A stretch of 64,000 nucleotides of DNA from Limnephilus marmoratus (GCA_917880885.1 OU862908.1:51357819-51421818), one strand, 5' to 3'; shown: positions 11,401 to 22,436, numbered from the stretch's first letter. Notes: a model not told the origin generated them from the letters alone. Program-made: numbers and translations.

Positions 11401-11544
11401 TTTAGAAAAAAAAATCATTAAAAGATTCTGACGAATTCTGTTTCTCTTCAGTTTTGTATAGTTAATAATAAACCCTTAAATCCAGAAACGCAAAAGAAAA
11501 TTTTAAAAGTTTTTATTCCAAAGCTACTTTTAGAGCTTTAAAAT

Positions 11545-11815
11545 GACTCTTAGGCCATCCGCTCATGGAGAAACTAAAAAAAAAACAGTTGTTGACGCAA
11601 TCGCAATCAACCTCCTGTACAAAATCGATAATTTTCTGATGTGACATGTCAAAACACGCAAATACTTGACAGGTCGTGAGCCGCTACCATGGCAACCTGT
11701 CAACAAGGCAATTGAAACGCGTCAGATAAGAAAAATATCGATTTTGTTCAGGAGGTTGATTGCGATTGCGTCGACAACTGTTTTTTTTCAGGTTCTCCCT
11801 GAGCGAAGGCCCTTA
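11545..11815. mobile_element. MITE with ~70-bp terminal inverted repeats
   Basis: Left end GGCCATCCGCTCATGGAGAA, then CAGTTGTTGACGCAATCGCA and ATCAACCTCCTGTACAAAAT. The right end is its reverse complement (AGGAGGTTGATTGCGATTGC, GACAACTG, GGTTCTCCCTGAGCGAAGGC). TTA stands on both outer sides, give or take one base, which would fit PIF/Harbinger or a similar 3-bp target. The ~100-bp centre is non-coding. Confidence 0.7.
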
Positions 11816-12357
11816 GAGCTACAAGCCGAGCTACAAGCAAGAGATTTGTGGATAAAAATGGTATTCAAACTGGGTTAAAGAATATTATTTTTTCATTGTT
11901 ATTAATTTACATTCTTAATCGACAGTGAAAGGAATAGAAGGTCTAAAAATGACGTTTCTCGGCAAAAGCAAAAGGCAAAACATCAAAATGTGGGGCAAAA
12001 AATTGACCTGTAATGTCTAAAATAATTAAGTAAAATAATAACGTAATATATCATCGAAGAAGGAAATAATCCTAATAAATCTATGCGAAAATATGAAAAA
12101 GAACAAGACGCAGAAAAATAAAAAAATCAAGTGCAGTTTACACGCGGTAAAAGCGAAACTTTACCGAAACAATCTCAACCAATACTTGAAAAGTGAGGTC
12201 ATAATCAAAGAAACCAATGAGCGCAGACCTAGCGTAATTTTCGTTTCATATCTCAACCAATAGGAGCCTTTAAAAGTGGCATCATAAACAGCGGCCAATG
12301 AGCGCAGTAATCGTCATTTCCGTTTCATCCGAAATCCAAATCACAGCGGGGCTATAG

Positions 12358-12643
12358 CAGTGGCGGCTCGTGACTTTTGGATGTGCTAGAGTGCGGATAT
12401 TAAAAAAATGGCATTATTGATGTTGTAGCCGAAAAAAAAAATTTTTTTTTAATCATTTTTTTGTATGAAAAATTTCAGAAAGTTTCAGTTTGGCGGTGTG
12501 CCGCACCGATTTCCTGAAAAATCTTCATACAAAACACCGATTTTTGAAAAAAAAAAAATATTTTTTTCGCGTACCACAGCATCCATGATGCCTTTTTTTA
12601 ATCGTAGCACCCTAGCACACCCATAAGTCACGAGCCGCCAACG
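12358..12643. mobile_element. hAT MITE, 286 bp
   Basis: Left terminus CAGTGGCGGCTCGTGACTTT; the right end reads inverted as CGTTGGCGGCTCGTGACTTA. Flanks are GGCTATAG and AGCTATAG (7 of 8). It is non-coding, with an A/T-rich centre and an inverted CAAACTGAAAC/GGTGTGCCGCACC core. Removing it restores continuity of the host repeat. Confidence 0.85.
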
Positions 12644-12672
12644 AGCTATAGAAGTTTCACTTCAAAAAGATG

Positions 12673-12764
12673 ACGGTCGCAACTGGGACTCGGACACAGG
12701 ATCTGTGATCTTACTAGAACCAGCGCCTCAACCATCTTGGCCACTGAGTCCCAGTTGCGACCGT
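12673..12764 (-). repeat. 19-bp perfect hairpin enclosing a tRNA-like segment
   Basis: ACGGTCGCAACTGGGACTC pairs exactly with its reverse complement at 12746-12764. On the minus strand the loop reads TGGCCAAGATGGTTGAGGCG (A-box-like, close to leucine-type tRNA D arms), CTGGTTC, and later GTGTCCGAGTCCC (weak B-box-like). There is no complete cloverleaf, so it looks like a SINE head or decayed tRNA copy, not a working tRNA gene. Confidence 0.5.
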
Positions 12765-12868
12765 TACCTTTATATTTTTCTGTGTCTTGTTGTTTTTCAT
12801 ACTTTCATTTAGATTTATTAGTATTATCTTCTTCTTCGACTATATATTACATTTATGGAAATAACCTT

Positions 12869-13036
12869 TAGGGAACGTACCCATACTACGCGACACGTTT
12901 AGGGGGGGGGGGTCTTCAAAATGTCACGCTTGGTACAAATGAGCGGCGGCGGGCTTAGGTTTTTGGTCACTGGGGGAGGGGGGGGGGGGTTAAAAATTGC
13001 AAAAAGTTGGTCACGTAGTAAGGGTACGTTCCCTTA
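12869..13036. mobile_element. Short G-rich inverted-repeat element
   Basis: AGGGAACGTACCCATACTAC at the left pairs with GTAGTAAGGGTACGTTCCCT at the right. The inside has two long G runs (12901-12910 and near 12980). No target duplication could be read. Confidence 0.6.
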
Positions 13037-13039
13037 AGA

Positions 13040-14200
13040 TGTATTATAAAATAAAGTTACCCTATTAAAAATTAAAAAGTATTGTATTAAATATAAAATG
13101 AATTATTAGTTGTATCAAAATCAAAATCAAAAAATATTTATTGTAAAATAAAAATTACAAAAGGTGTAGCTTATGGGTAGACCCCATTTCTTCCAGCTAA
13201 CCACATTTATTTAATTACAATGTTTATATAATATTATTTGTTTTATTATAATTACCAATGAAAAAAAAAAATACTAATATATATACCAATAAAAATAAAA
13301 ATAATGTTTGACGAGCGCTGGGCCTAGCCAAGTAGTAGCGGCGAGCCGGCAGGTACCTAATACTGAAACGGTAGCATCTTCAATCTGTGAATTACTTTAT
13401 ACGCACGCCTTATAAATTATTCCGAGGTGTCTACCGCAGTAAAAGGCGTCATTATACAATATGTCTATGGTTTTATTTAATCAATGCGGTTTCACTAAAA
13501 GCCATCGCCTTTTGTAAGCACTTCAAGTGCCTTCTTTTCTTCGCCATGAGCCGCCGCGCCGCGACAAGATACCTGCATGAGAAGAGAAATTAAAGATCTA
13601 CTTTTTAAGTTTTATTTTTCGAGATATTATGTAGGACATGCAGATATCGTGTTAAGTGTTTTGTTCCAATTTCCCCTATATTGTGCGTGCAGTGAAAGGC
13701 TTATTTTTTTTACATACCAACATATTGTCAAGAAAATAATGATACCAACAAAAAAAATTATGCAATTTTACCCATATCAGATTTTTTCTCAGAAAATCAG
13801 ATCGTGTTAGTGAGTTTTCTCAGTTTCAAAATAATTACAAAATCACTCGATATTTTCTAACAATTCATTATTGAAATACTATGTCTCATAAAGTTTTCTT
13901 TTCTAACATAGGCACCTTTTTGCTATTGGCAGTCCCTACGTAGTAACTAGTGACCAGTGACATGTCATAAAGTGGTGCATTATTGATATTATTTGTTATT
14001 GAACATACATGAATACGTGCACAACTCGCATTAAGTAGGGCAGAATGGGGTAATGACGGGCACCCTAGGTAATAACAAAAAAAAAACTAACGAACTTTCT
14101 TATTATAGGTATATCTATATCAAATTTTGGTATCTTCCATTTGAGACAAAACAATACATTTTTATTTTAAAAAAATAACACATACAAAATTTTATTCCAC
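13040..14200. other. Non-coding, fragments of A-rich repeats
   Basis: 13115-13165 has AAATCAAAATCAAAAAATAT, typical of insect retroposon tails; 13310-13570 is more GC-rich without a protein-like frame. No gene is supported. Confidence 0.35.
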
Positions 14201-14301
14201 TTAATTTTATTGACCGTAACCGGTTTCAGCTCGTTAGAGCCATCTTCATTCTGGTACAAATAATTCTTAGTCTACATACATAACATATAGGGTTTATATA
14301 C

Positions 14302-14680
14302 ATCTTACACCCGTGAAAACCTTAATCATAATCATATATATATATATGTAAAACACTTTTCTCGGTTTACCCGCGTAACGTAGTCCTGAGAAGGACTTTT
14401 TAACTCCTGACGTTTCGGACAGATCACACTGTCCATCTTCAGAGGCCTTATGTCTTTAGCTTTTGTCTCAAACTGATAGCTTTCGCATGTCTGTTCGGTG
14501 ACCGAACAGACATGCGAAAGCTATCAGTTTGAGACAAAAGCTAAAGACATAAGGCCTCTAAAGATGGACAGTGTGATCTGTCCGAAACGTCAGGAGTTAA
14601 AAAGTCCTTCTCAGGACTACGTTACGCGGGTAAACCGAGAAAAGTGTTTTACATCTTACACCCGTGAAAACCTTAACCAT

Positions 14681-14683
<3 letters not shown>
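14302..14683. repeat. Foldback element with ~150-bp arms and almost no loop
   Basis: Arms at about 14347-14498 and 14502-14653 are near-perfect reverse complements, meeting at CGGTGACCG. Each arm carries CTCCTGACGTTTCGGACAG and CCATCTTCAGAGGCC or their complements. The element is flanked by a direct repeat of about 33 bp (CATCTTACACCCGTGAAAAC plus CTTAA.CATAA) at 14302 and 14652, and both repeats are followed by AT runs. Confidence 0.85.

Positions 14684-14730
<47 letters not shown>
14684..14730. repeat. (AT)n microsatellite at left edge of core element copy 1
   Basis: About 47 bases of pure AT. The outer flank is AACCTTAACCATAAC. The same flank borders an uninterrupted AT run, with no 4.6-kb insert, at 45243-45270 (inverted). 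Confidence 0.95.
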
Positions 14731-14735
<5 letters not shown>

Positions 14736-15410
14736 GTCATACCACATTTTGTGGCTCATCTTAGAAGAAGCCACTTAAGTTGCTCATTCTTTCGCATGTA
14801 ATATATACTTACGTAGATGAAGTACCAACATGCTGTCTTTTAAATTTTGTTTAAAATATGGTCAGCTATAATATGTAATCAAAAATTATGTTTATTTATT
14901 AAAAAAAAATATCTTAAAATAACGTGCATTCCTTGATCTATTTTAAGAACACACTTACCGCATCACGCTACGTTGCCAAGTTTAATGTTACCAATATAGT
15001 CACATATGTAGGTAGGTTGACAGAACAGTTTGGATGTTGCTTGTTGATTATTCACACATATTTATCATTTCTAGCGGCCGTTTTTGATTATTGGCGCGTT
15101 TTTTTTAAATTGTAGTATGATTTGCTAATTAATATTGTTATTTATTCGGTGTTTACGGTTGTTTTTTTTTGTGTTAAGGTTTATTTTATTATTATCATAA
15201 ATAAAATTAGGTATTTAAATACATATTGGTGTAGTTTCTTTTATTTGCTACATAATTATTTTATCTTAGTTTTATTTGCGTTTTCGAAAAATTATGAATA
15301 AACTTATTAGAAAAATATTTTCATAATTTACTTTGTTCATTGATTCGAACGCTTCTTTAAGTTGTCACCTCCAATCTATATGGATAAAATCGATCTAAAA
15401 GAAACTAACT

Positions 15411-16830
15411 AACTAACCATCACGCCGTTTCCCCGCAGGGGTAGGCAGAGAGGACGGACCGCCAAACAACTCGGTCTTGGCACACACTCTTTGCCTCACT
15501 CACATTCATACATCGTATCATACATTCTCTTCTATTATTCTGACTTTTGACACGGCCCGACTCAAGTATCTGATTCACTTGATCGTGCCATTACTTCCAC
15601 CTAAGAAAAAATCTCTCAGTGCCTACCTTTGTCATCTTTGGAGATGCTGTGTGGAGGGCTTCTTTTTATGAAAAGAAGAAAAGGAAGTCCGGGGAAGGAA
15701 AGGGGTATGAAGGGTGGGTAGGAATCTGGGGGTCAGTGTGTCCAGGAGTGATGGACGGATAAATCCATCCCTCCCACTGCGGTGCATGGCGTTATTTCGA
15801 GAAAATCCATCTGGAAATATCAAAAGGTCGCCTTCAAGATTAAGATTTGGGAGGTGGGTATGGGTACCGTCGCCCCGGGAACCGTTTTTTGGATAACCAA
15901 TACCTCTGTCATAGGTCACCCCAAGTGGTTCGCTACGTTTGGTGACTTAGTAGGGGTGCCCAGGTTCATGGGGTGAGGATTGTCCGGGTATTGGCCCCCC
16001 CCATACCCAAAATCACATGTATTCTTTTAGTACACGGTATGGTGAATTTTCAGAATATTATCATGCGTTCGACAAAAAATAAATACACGTGAAATCCCAT
16101 TATATCCCCCCCCCCCTTGTGATATTTCGTATTTTTCCGACCCCCCCCCCCCCTTTAGAGCCTCGCGTAATAACGACGGTGAGACTTTTTGGGAGAGGAA
16201 GGAGAGGAAGTTCTGAGAAGGAAAAGGTATTAGGGGTGGGTAGGAATCTGGGGGTCAGTGTGTCCAGAAGTGACGGACGTATGAATCCATCCCTCCCGCT
16301 GCGATGCAAGGCGACGTTTCGAGAGAGTGCAGCTGAAGAAGTCAATGGACTCCCTCAATCATTCTCTCCCGATCCGGCCTGCCATGCAGCTAGTGGGCAG
16401 ACGCATTCACTGTCAAGACCCGCACAAACCTCACCTCAAAAACCTGGGCACCCCGGCTATGTCACCAAATGTAGCGAACCACTTAACCTATACCTTAAGG
16501 TTGGGAGGCGGGTATGGGTACCGCCGCCCCGGGAACCATTTTTGGATAACCAACACCTCTGTCATACGTCACCCCAAGTGGTTCGTTACTGTTGGTGACT
16601 TAGCAGGGGTGCCCGGGTTCATCCGGTGAGGTTAGTCTAGGTCTTTCGGTGAATGCGTTCGTCCATCTACTGCGTGGCGGGCCGGATCAGGACTGATTGA
16701 GGGAGAACTAACCTGAATTATAATGGGGTGCCTGGATTCAACGGGTGAATTTTTTTTAGTTTTTTTCAGCGAATGCGTTCGCCCATCTACTGCGTGGCCG
16801 GCCGGATCGGGAGAGTTTAGTACGTAATAA
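15411..16830 (-). repeat. Cluster of family A repeats with a LINE 3' tail
   Basis: 15411-15592 is the minus-strand LINE tail (ends CCCTGCGGGGAAACGGCGTG, then GTTA-type repeats). 15593-16010 and 16180-16830 are family A modules. The CAGATTCCTACCC half and the GGTACCGCCGCCCCGG half appear in both relative orientations, so the module has been rearranged. C runs near 16106 and 16141 belong to a CACGTGAT-type insert (16080-16160). Confidence 0.65.
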
Positions 16831-17089
16831 TATTAATTGGTTAAATTGTATTTTTTCTCGCATTAGCACTACACCTGATAAAAAATCCCTCAGCGTCTTT
16901 GTCATCTTTGGGGATGCTGTGTGGAGGGTTTTTTAGGGAAAAGAAGAAGAGGAAGTTCTGTAATGAAATAATTTGGTATCTTAACCGTAAATCCAGAACT
17001 AAATTTTGTATGAAACAGGCCGCGAAGACGTTTCTCTTTTCAAGAGCAATTATAATTTCCTATTTTTCAATAGGTACTCTTAGAAGAAA

Positions 17090-17310
17090 TCGGGGACGCC
17101 CGAGGAAGACATGGCACGATCAAGTGAATCAGATACTTGAGTCGGGTCATGTCAAAATTCAGAATAATATAAGAAAATGTATGAGACGATGTATGAATGT
17201 GAGTGAGGCAAAGAGTGTGTGCCAAGACCGAGTTGTTTGGCGGTCCGTCCTCTCTGCCTACCCCTGCGGGGAAACGGCGTGATGGTTAGTTAGTTAGTTA
17301 GTTAGTTACT
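17090..17310 (+). pseudogene. LINE ORF2 C-terminal tail with GTTA repeats
   Basis: Reads RNRGRPRKTWHDQVNQILES, then NVSEAKSVCQDRVVWRSVLS and AYPCGETA, then stop. It is followed by GGTTAGTTAGTTAGTTAGTT, the short tandem tail that marks the 3' end of this LINE. The RGRPRKxW and DRxxWRS motifs are typical of ORF2 C-termini. The mirrored copy is at 29290-29510. Confidence 0.75.
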
Positions 17311-17760
17311 CTTAGTTACTTGGAGCAGGTGGATGAGTGTTGTGAATCTGGGTAGTATGTTTACGAGAGATGGGAAGGCTGAAAGAAGGGTAATTGCAGG
17401 TAACTCCATTAATGAAGGACTGAATGCCGTTCTAGCAGTCCACAATGGAGTCCTGGTGCCTACCCTGATGTATGGCAGTGAGGCATGAAACTGGCAGAGG
17501 AAGAATGAAAATAAACTAAATGCTGTCGAAATGAGATCCCTCAGGCGATGTGTGGTAAAACCATATTTTATGAGAATTTGGAGAGAGATATCGGCATAGA
17601 ATGTAAGACTGATGTAAACCTCGTATTGACACTCACTCTTTGCCTCATTCACATTCATTCATCGTCTCATAAATACTCTTCTATTATTCTGACCCTTGAC
17701 ATGGCCTGAATCAAGTCTCTGATTCACTTAATCGTGTCATGTCTGCCCCGACTTCTTATA
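17311..17760 (+). pseudogene. LINE reverse transcriptase C-terminal region, with inverted tail
   Basis: 17330-17600 translates (with stops) as VVNLGSMFTRDGKAERRVIA, LAVHNGVLVPTLMYGSEA and NKLNAVEMRSLRRC, the thumb-side region found just before the C-terminal tail in RTE-like LINE proteins. 17625-17758 is the tail region in the opposite orientation. This appears to be the same LINE family as the tails elsewhere. Mirrored at about 28830-29290. Confidence 0.75.
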
Positions 17761-17989
17761 CTATTCGTCTACTATGCATTGAGTTAAATAGGTGCACATG
17801 AGTTAAATACTATGCGTCACGCATTCGGTACCTACGTATATAGGTACCATATGGTACCTTTATGGTTTATGGTAGATACCTATACATATAGTTTTGAATT
17901 ACAATAAACAATACTTTATTATATTATATTATAAAAAACAATACATTAACATATTATATAATAATAAACAAAACTTACATTATTATATT

Positions 17990-18275
17990 ATAAAATAAAA
18001 ATAAACGGACCTGAAATTCCATCCCTCCAAATGCGGTGCAAGGCGATGGGTCGAGAGAGTCCGGCTGGAAAGGACAAAAGGCCTCCCTCAACCAAACTCT
18101 CTTATCCGGCCCGCCACGCAGCAGGGCAGACCTATCCGCCACAATGTCCTGGACAAACCTGATACCATGAACCCGGGCACCCCTGCTTAGTCACCAAACG
18201 TAGCAAACTGCTTGCAGAGGTGTTGGTTATACAGTAATGGTTCCCGGGGCGGCGGTATCCATACCCGTATATTGC
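17990..18275 (-). repeat. Family A repeat inside core copy 1
   Basis: On the minus strand it carries GGTATGGATACCGCCGCCCC, AACACCTCTGCAAGCAG, GTGCCCGGGTTCATGG, GACCCATCGCCTTGCACCGC and TTTGGAGGGATGGAATTTCA. Mirrored at 28320-28590; a close independent copy is at 33690-34120. Confidence 0.65.
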
Positions 18276-19347
18276 CGTATATTGTAATTTATTTTTAAAT
18301 TATTGTTTATTTTTGTTCATAATTTTTTTTTATAAAATACACCAAAACAACAATAAAACACCTTTTGATTACTACAATACAACTAGAGACAATGCTTTTG
18401 AAAAATAGTCACGCGTAAAGTAATTACCTAAGTACAGAACATTTTTTAAAATGAAAAACTTCTTAGATTTCTTAAATATGATAATATAATCCATTATAAA
18501 AATTACGTTCTACTAAAAAAACATTAAAAAAAAAAAATAATATAACTGCATGAAAAAACATATAACATGAGTACCTAATATATTTCTGAAATTTTTAGAA
18601 AACCCTGTATAGATATCATTACATTACAACTGACTGCTTTCGGAACGCAAAAGACAAATACATAATTACGTATCAAATATTTTATTTATTAAAGAAAAAA
18701 CTACATAAATGTGTATTAAAATACGTAATAATATAAACCTTGTAATTAAAACAAAAACAATTAACACAAAATTAATAACGATATTATATGTAAAAGCAAT
18801 TCGTAAATCAATCTTCAATTTTAAAAAAGCGCGCGAATAGCCGCTAAATATTATAATATAATGTCTGTTCTTCTAACAGTCCACAGCGAGCGCTTGACAG
18901 CCTGGCTACCTATGTAGATAGAATACAACATATATAACATATCGCAAAAAGATTCAATCTGACATAGCAATGTCATGCGATAATAGATTTTGAGGAATTT
19001 AACCATTGAGTTCAATATCGCAATATTGTATGACGAGAACATCCGGCAACGTCGCATGCCGTGATGGTTATAGATGCGATAAAAAGTGTACCCAGTTGAT
19101 GTTCTAAGTATTGATGAATATTTACTGATAAAAAACGCATTCCGGAGCATTAACGGTCCACGTAAAAATGTCATTTATTCACTCAAAAATTTTTTTTACA
19201 CCGTTCGACTCGTCTCATCGAGTTTGATATGATGGACTTAAAAAAAAAAAAACGATGAGCCACTAAGTGCCCAAATGAGCCAGTAAGTCGAAATGATCAA
19301 GAAGTTCCGGTAATTAAAGGACGCTTTGAGCCACTAAATGCCGTAAC

Positions 19348-19383
<36 letters not shown>

Positions 19384-19385
<2 letters not shown>

Positions 19386-19866
19386 ACCTCTTCCCGTAGT
19401 ATCCTGATCCAGTAAGAAGTAGCTTGACAATGTTGATCCACCTTTAACACCGTATAACTTGGCTTTGGTGGAATACATCTGTATGAATTGGCAACAACGT
19501 TACTACAAATACCAAGGTTGCCAGTTTCTCGGTAAAAGTTTTTGATATATTGCACATAAAATTTTCGAACTTTGTATGGAAATCATACGCAACTTTTTTG
19601 TTGATCTGTTCAAATTCCCATACGTTGCGGATCCAGCCAATTCCCCGTACGCATTTGATCCGCTCGTTGATAATCAAAGATGGCTGAAAAAGGAAGCCTT
19701 CTGATTGGTCGTGTTGGGCGTGGTGTGTTGTGAACGAAGCCTTCTCATTGGTTGGCAGATATGGAAGGCACCTACTAAAAAAAGGTATCCAATTGTTTAG
19801 CTAAATTTTTCCAACGGTTGTGAAGATTATATACTCTTCTACATTCTCCACAAAATATTATTGACA
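19384..19866 (-). repeat. Repeat E (AT-microsatellite-bearing family)
   Basis: Starts TGACCTCTTCCCGTAGTATC right after the AT run and ends near CTCCACAAAATATT. A copy in the opposite orientation lies at 44755-45242, including CAGAAGGCTTCC and GCGGATCAAATGCGTACG words. A fragment is at 35117-35185. In the 45-kb copy the AT run continues directly into GTTATGGTTAAGG, which here lies on the far side of the 4.6-kb core. Confidence 0.75.
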
Positions 19867-20045
19867 TTTCTTGTTCACGCCCCCCTACATGGAGAAAAAT
19901 GATTTGAGAATTTATTCGGAATTCTTGTCTTTTTATTCGGAATTACCTAAATAGTTAGGTACTTTTATTTAACCCAGAGATGTTGACAGTTTAGTTAGAA
20001 TTTGGTCAATTTTGTAGCTGTCATCCGTCACCAAGGAACGAAATA

Positions 20046-21370
20046 TTGTTTGAAGAGAAAATAGTTGAAAAAATGTCTGACAATCCGGGTTTTGATAATC
20101 GATTGATTTTAGAATATGTGGTAAATAGAAAGAAGAAACAATTTAAACCACGAACCGATCATTTCCTGTGGGAAGAAATGGATTTTATCGCCAGATTTCG
20201 GATGTCGAAAAGTATGGTTAGGCAATTAACATCACTCATTGCCAATGACATCACAACGTCTACAAACAAGTAAGTTTAATTAAACTAATGTATCTACAAT
20301 TCTATTGACAATATATTAGCATAATTATTAATTATGCCTTAAACCGCTTACTCGTTAATACGGCATATTTTTTATTCAAACAGTTATATTTAGCTTTATT
20401 ATTACGAAAAGTGAGTATTTATTTCGGGGGAGGCCAAAAACATGGAAAGAAATGTATTAAAATAATTTCACAAACCCGCTAGACCAACCCTGCGTAGCCA
20501 AACAAACCATTCAAAAACGTAGGCTGTTTTTTAAAGTAAAGATTACATACCTACACAAGCCCGCTAGACAAACCCTGCTTTATTGTCTATTAGTTAAAAA
20601 GGGAACATTCCGTATTATCCGTGCATCAAATTTTGACAACACGAACGTTCCGTATTATCCGTGAGGTGGCTAACTACATATTTACCGCATAATTATATTG
20701 TATGTAACTGCCAAAATAATATTTTAATAAATGCAATAGCACTGAAAAAATTTTTTTTTCATCATTTCAGAAATTACCTACGCTGTTTGTGCTGCGGACC
20801 AGATTCTAATAACATTGCACTTTTATGCAACAGGAACGATGCTCAGGAGACATCTCTGGGGTGCATAAAAGTACTGTCTCGCGTATAGTAGACAGGGTTA
20901 GCAGAGCAATAGCCCGCCTTCGGCCACAATATATTGTATTTCCACAAACAGAGAATGAAATACAGCAGTGTGCTAATGAGTTTTACAGCATTGCTCGATT
21001 TCCTAATACTGCCATCGACTGCACCCATGTAGGAATTCTCTCTCCTGGAGGGAACAATGCTGAGTATTACCGTAACCGTAAAGATTACTTTTTAACAAAT
21101 CCTCTTTCTGACGCTGAACTTTTGCACAATGAAAGCCAAATCAGGACCAGAAATGTGGTAGAAAGGACTTTCGGGAGATGGAAAAGGCGTTTTCCCGCAG
21201 TGGGGATGAAACTAAGAATCGATGCCACAAGAGTGGAAGCCGTGATCGTTGCCACAGCGGTCTTGCATAACATATGCACTGACAACAACCACCAGACTTT
21301 GCTATCATTCTCCAAGAAATTGACGGAGGACATTTTCCTGAAAATGTTGGGCAGGGTAATAATGACATAA
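20046..21370 (+). pseudogene. PIF/Harbinger transposase, HARBI1-like, internally deleted
   Basis: Exon 1 (20046-20269) contains RTDHFLWEEMDFIARFRMSK and ends at a GTAAGT donor. The acceptor TTTCAG at 20765-20770 keeps the frame (AADQILITLHFYATG). A 1-nt shift near 20850 is followed by GDISGVHKSTVSRIVDRVSR, the helix-turn-helix region. The catalytic region shows AIDCTHV (first D) and RNVVERTFGRWKRRFP (E), but YYRNRKDYF runs straight into LTNPLSDAEL. The middle section with the second catalytic D and the GDSGY motif is deleted. The enzyme cannot cut DNA; such proteins act with a Myb-like partner, seen next door at 21564-21840. Confidence 0.85.
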
Positions 21371-21563
21371 GACAAAATCTTGTCAACAGTTATTTTGCTA
21401 ATTTATTGTAATTTTTTTGTATAAAATAAAGTATTTATTAATTTAAAAGTAAAATGTATTTATAATTATTATAGTATTTATTAATTAATGTAAAAAAAAA
21501 TTACAAGCTTAAAGAAAATTCTTTATGAACAAGAATATAAGCGCTGTGAAGCTATATTCTTTC

Positions 21564-21840
21564 ATTCTATTATAACGGGGAAATCATTATCCCTTCGGTT
21601 TTCCTCTTCGATTTTTTTAACTTTCAATTCGTGCAAATGTTGCATATGTTTAATCTTTAATTCAAATATAGTTCACGGTGCCTATATTCCTGTTCATGAA
21701 GAATTTTTTTTGTGTTCTAGATCTAGGTAGTTCTGTAGTTAAATCTACAGATTTTTTTTGGACTTCCGCCAGTTCCATGAAATTTCTGCGGACATCATTT
21801 GGTGTAGACGTTTTTCTTTTCCTTGACAGACCTAAAAAAA
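21564..21840 (-). pseudogene. Myb/SANT-like partner protein, C-terminal remnant
   Basis: The minus strand reads GLSRKRKTSTPNDVRRNFME and LAEVQKKSVDLTTELP; after a frame break it reads IKHMQHLHELKVKKIEEENR and RDNDFPVIIE, then stop. A charged coiled tail after a phosphorylatable linker is usual for Harbinger Myb/SANT-like accessory proteins. It lies tail-to-tail with the transposase remnant, as expected for one Harbinger element. The DNA-binding N-terminus is missing. Confidence 0.6.
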
Positions 21841-21960
21841 TATTACATTACATTAAAAACATTAGAAAGTAAGTAGGTAGTTTATGCAAATATATTGAAA
21901 CATTTTGCTGGATGCTGTTAAGATATTAAGTTTCTATAATACTTATAACTAAGTATAACT

Positions 21961-22224
21961 ATCATGCTGTTCCGCAGGGGTAGGCAGGGAGGACAGGCCG
22001 CCAAACAACTCGGTCTTGGCCCACACTCTTTGCTACATTCCTACATCGTCTCATACATACTCTCCTATTATTCCGACTCTTGACATGGCCGGTCTCAAGT
22101 ATCTGATTCACTTGATCATGCCATGTCTTCCTCAGGTGTCCCAACTTCTTCTACCATTCACATTTGCGTAATATATTCTTCTTGCACTACTTTTTTCGTT
22201 CATTCGCTCTACATACCCAAACCA
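21961..22224 (-). pseudogene. LINE ORF2 C-terminus, 3' part (split by hAT)
   Basis: On the minus strand: LRWFGYVERMNEKSSARRIY, YANVNGRRS, then KTWHDQVNQILETGHVKSRN and QDRVVWRPVLPAYPCGTA. The RWFGHVERM motif is characteristic of the end of many insect RTE-like ORF2 proteins. The 5' continuation is at 24783-24985, beyond the inserted hAT; the two halves rejoin as WTLRWFGYVERM when the hAT and one target copy are removed. Confidence 0.8.
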
Positions 22225-22436
22225 CCTGAGGGCAGGGCCGCTGACAGCCAATCTGGACCCCAAGTCTAGTAGACTATACCGGGCCCCCTCCCCCCAACTT
22301 AGAGGGGGGGGGGAGAGAGAGAAAACAATTAAAAGTGTCATGCTAACCTGCTACTGCTAGAAATACTATTTCATTACCTTTTCTTATTTTCTAGTATCTT
22401 ATACCATTATACCAATCATTCTAATTTAGGGAGGAA

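Larger units (their letters stand above)
12039..12855. mobile_element. Non-autonomous element with ~80-bp terminal inverted repeats
   Basis: Left end GTAATATATCATCGAAGAAG, TCCTAATAAATCTATGCG, GAACAAGACGCAGAAAAAT. The right end repeats these inverted (ATTTTTCTGTGTCTTGTTG, ATTTAGATTTATTAGTATTA, CTTCTTCGACTATATATTAC). The body has two copies of a CCAATGAGCGCAG...CGTTTCAT segment (about 12217 and 12297), a hAT MITE (12358-12643) and a tRNA-like hairpin (12673-12764). Sequence around the MITE resembles part of the 36-44 kb satellite unit. Confidence 0.65.
14731..19352 (+). mobile_element. 4.62-kb core element, copy 1, in an AT microsatellite
   Basis: Left end TTTATGTCATACCACATTTT with GTGGCTCA; the right end read inward is TTTATGTTACGGCATTTAGT with GTGGCTCA. 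Similarity between the ends continues for some 500-600 bp at lower identity (CATCACG...CGTTGCC, TAGCGGC, TTGGCGCG/TTCGCGCG, AATACATATTGGTGTAG versus AATACACATTTATGTAG). This gives long diverged terminal inverted repeats. The interior holds family A repeats and LINE tails (15411-17760, 17990-18270). An identical 107-codon frame (minus strand 18851-19174) occurs in both copies but resembles nothing I know. No transposase is seen, so it is probably non-autonomous. Confidence 0.75.

Noticed and set aside
15714..16629. Frames of 60-170 codons in family A (for example ending VVRYCW)
   Set aside because: GC-rich repeat translated in several overlapping frames on both strands, with no conserved motif across copies beyond DNA identity.
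18851..19174. 107-codon frame near the right end of core copy 1
   Set aside because: Open in both copies, but the copies are identical DNA so this is no independent support; no motif known. Left unannotated as a gene.
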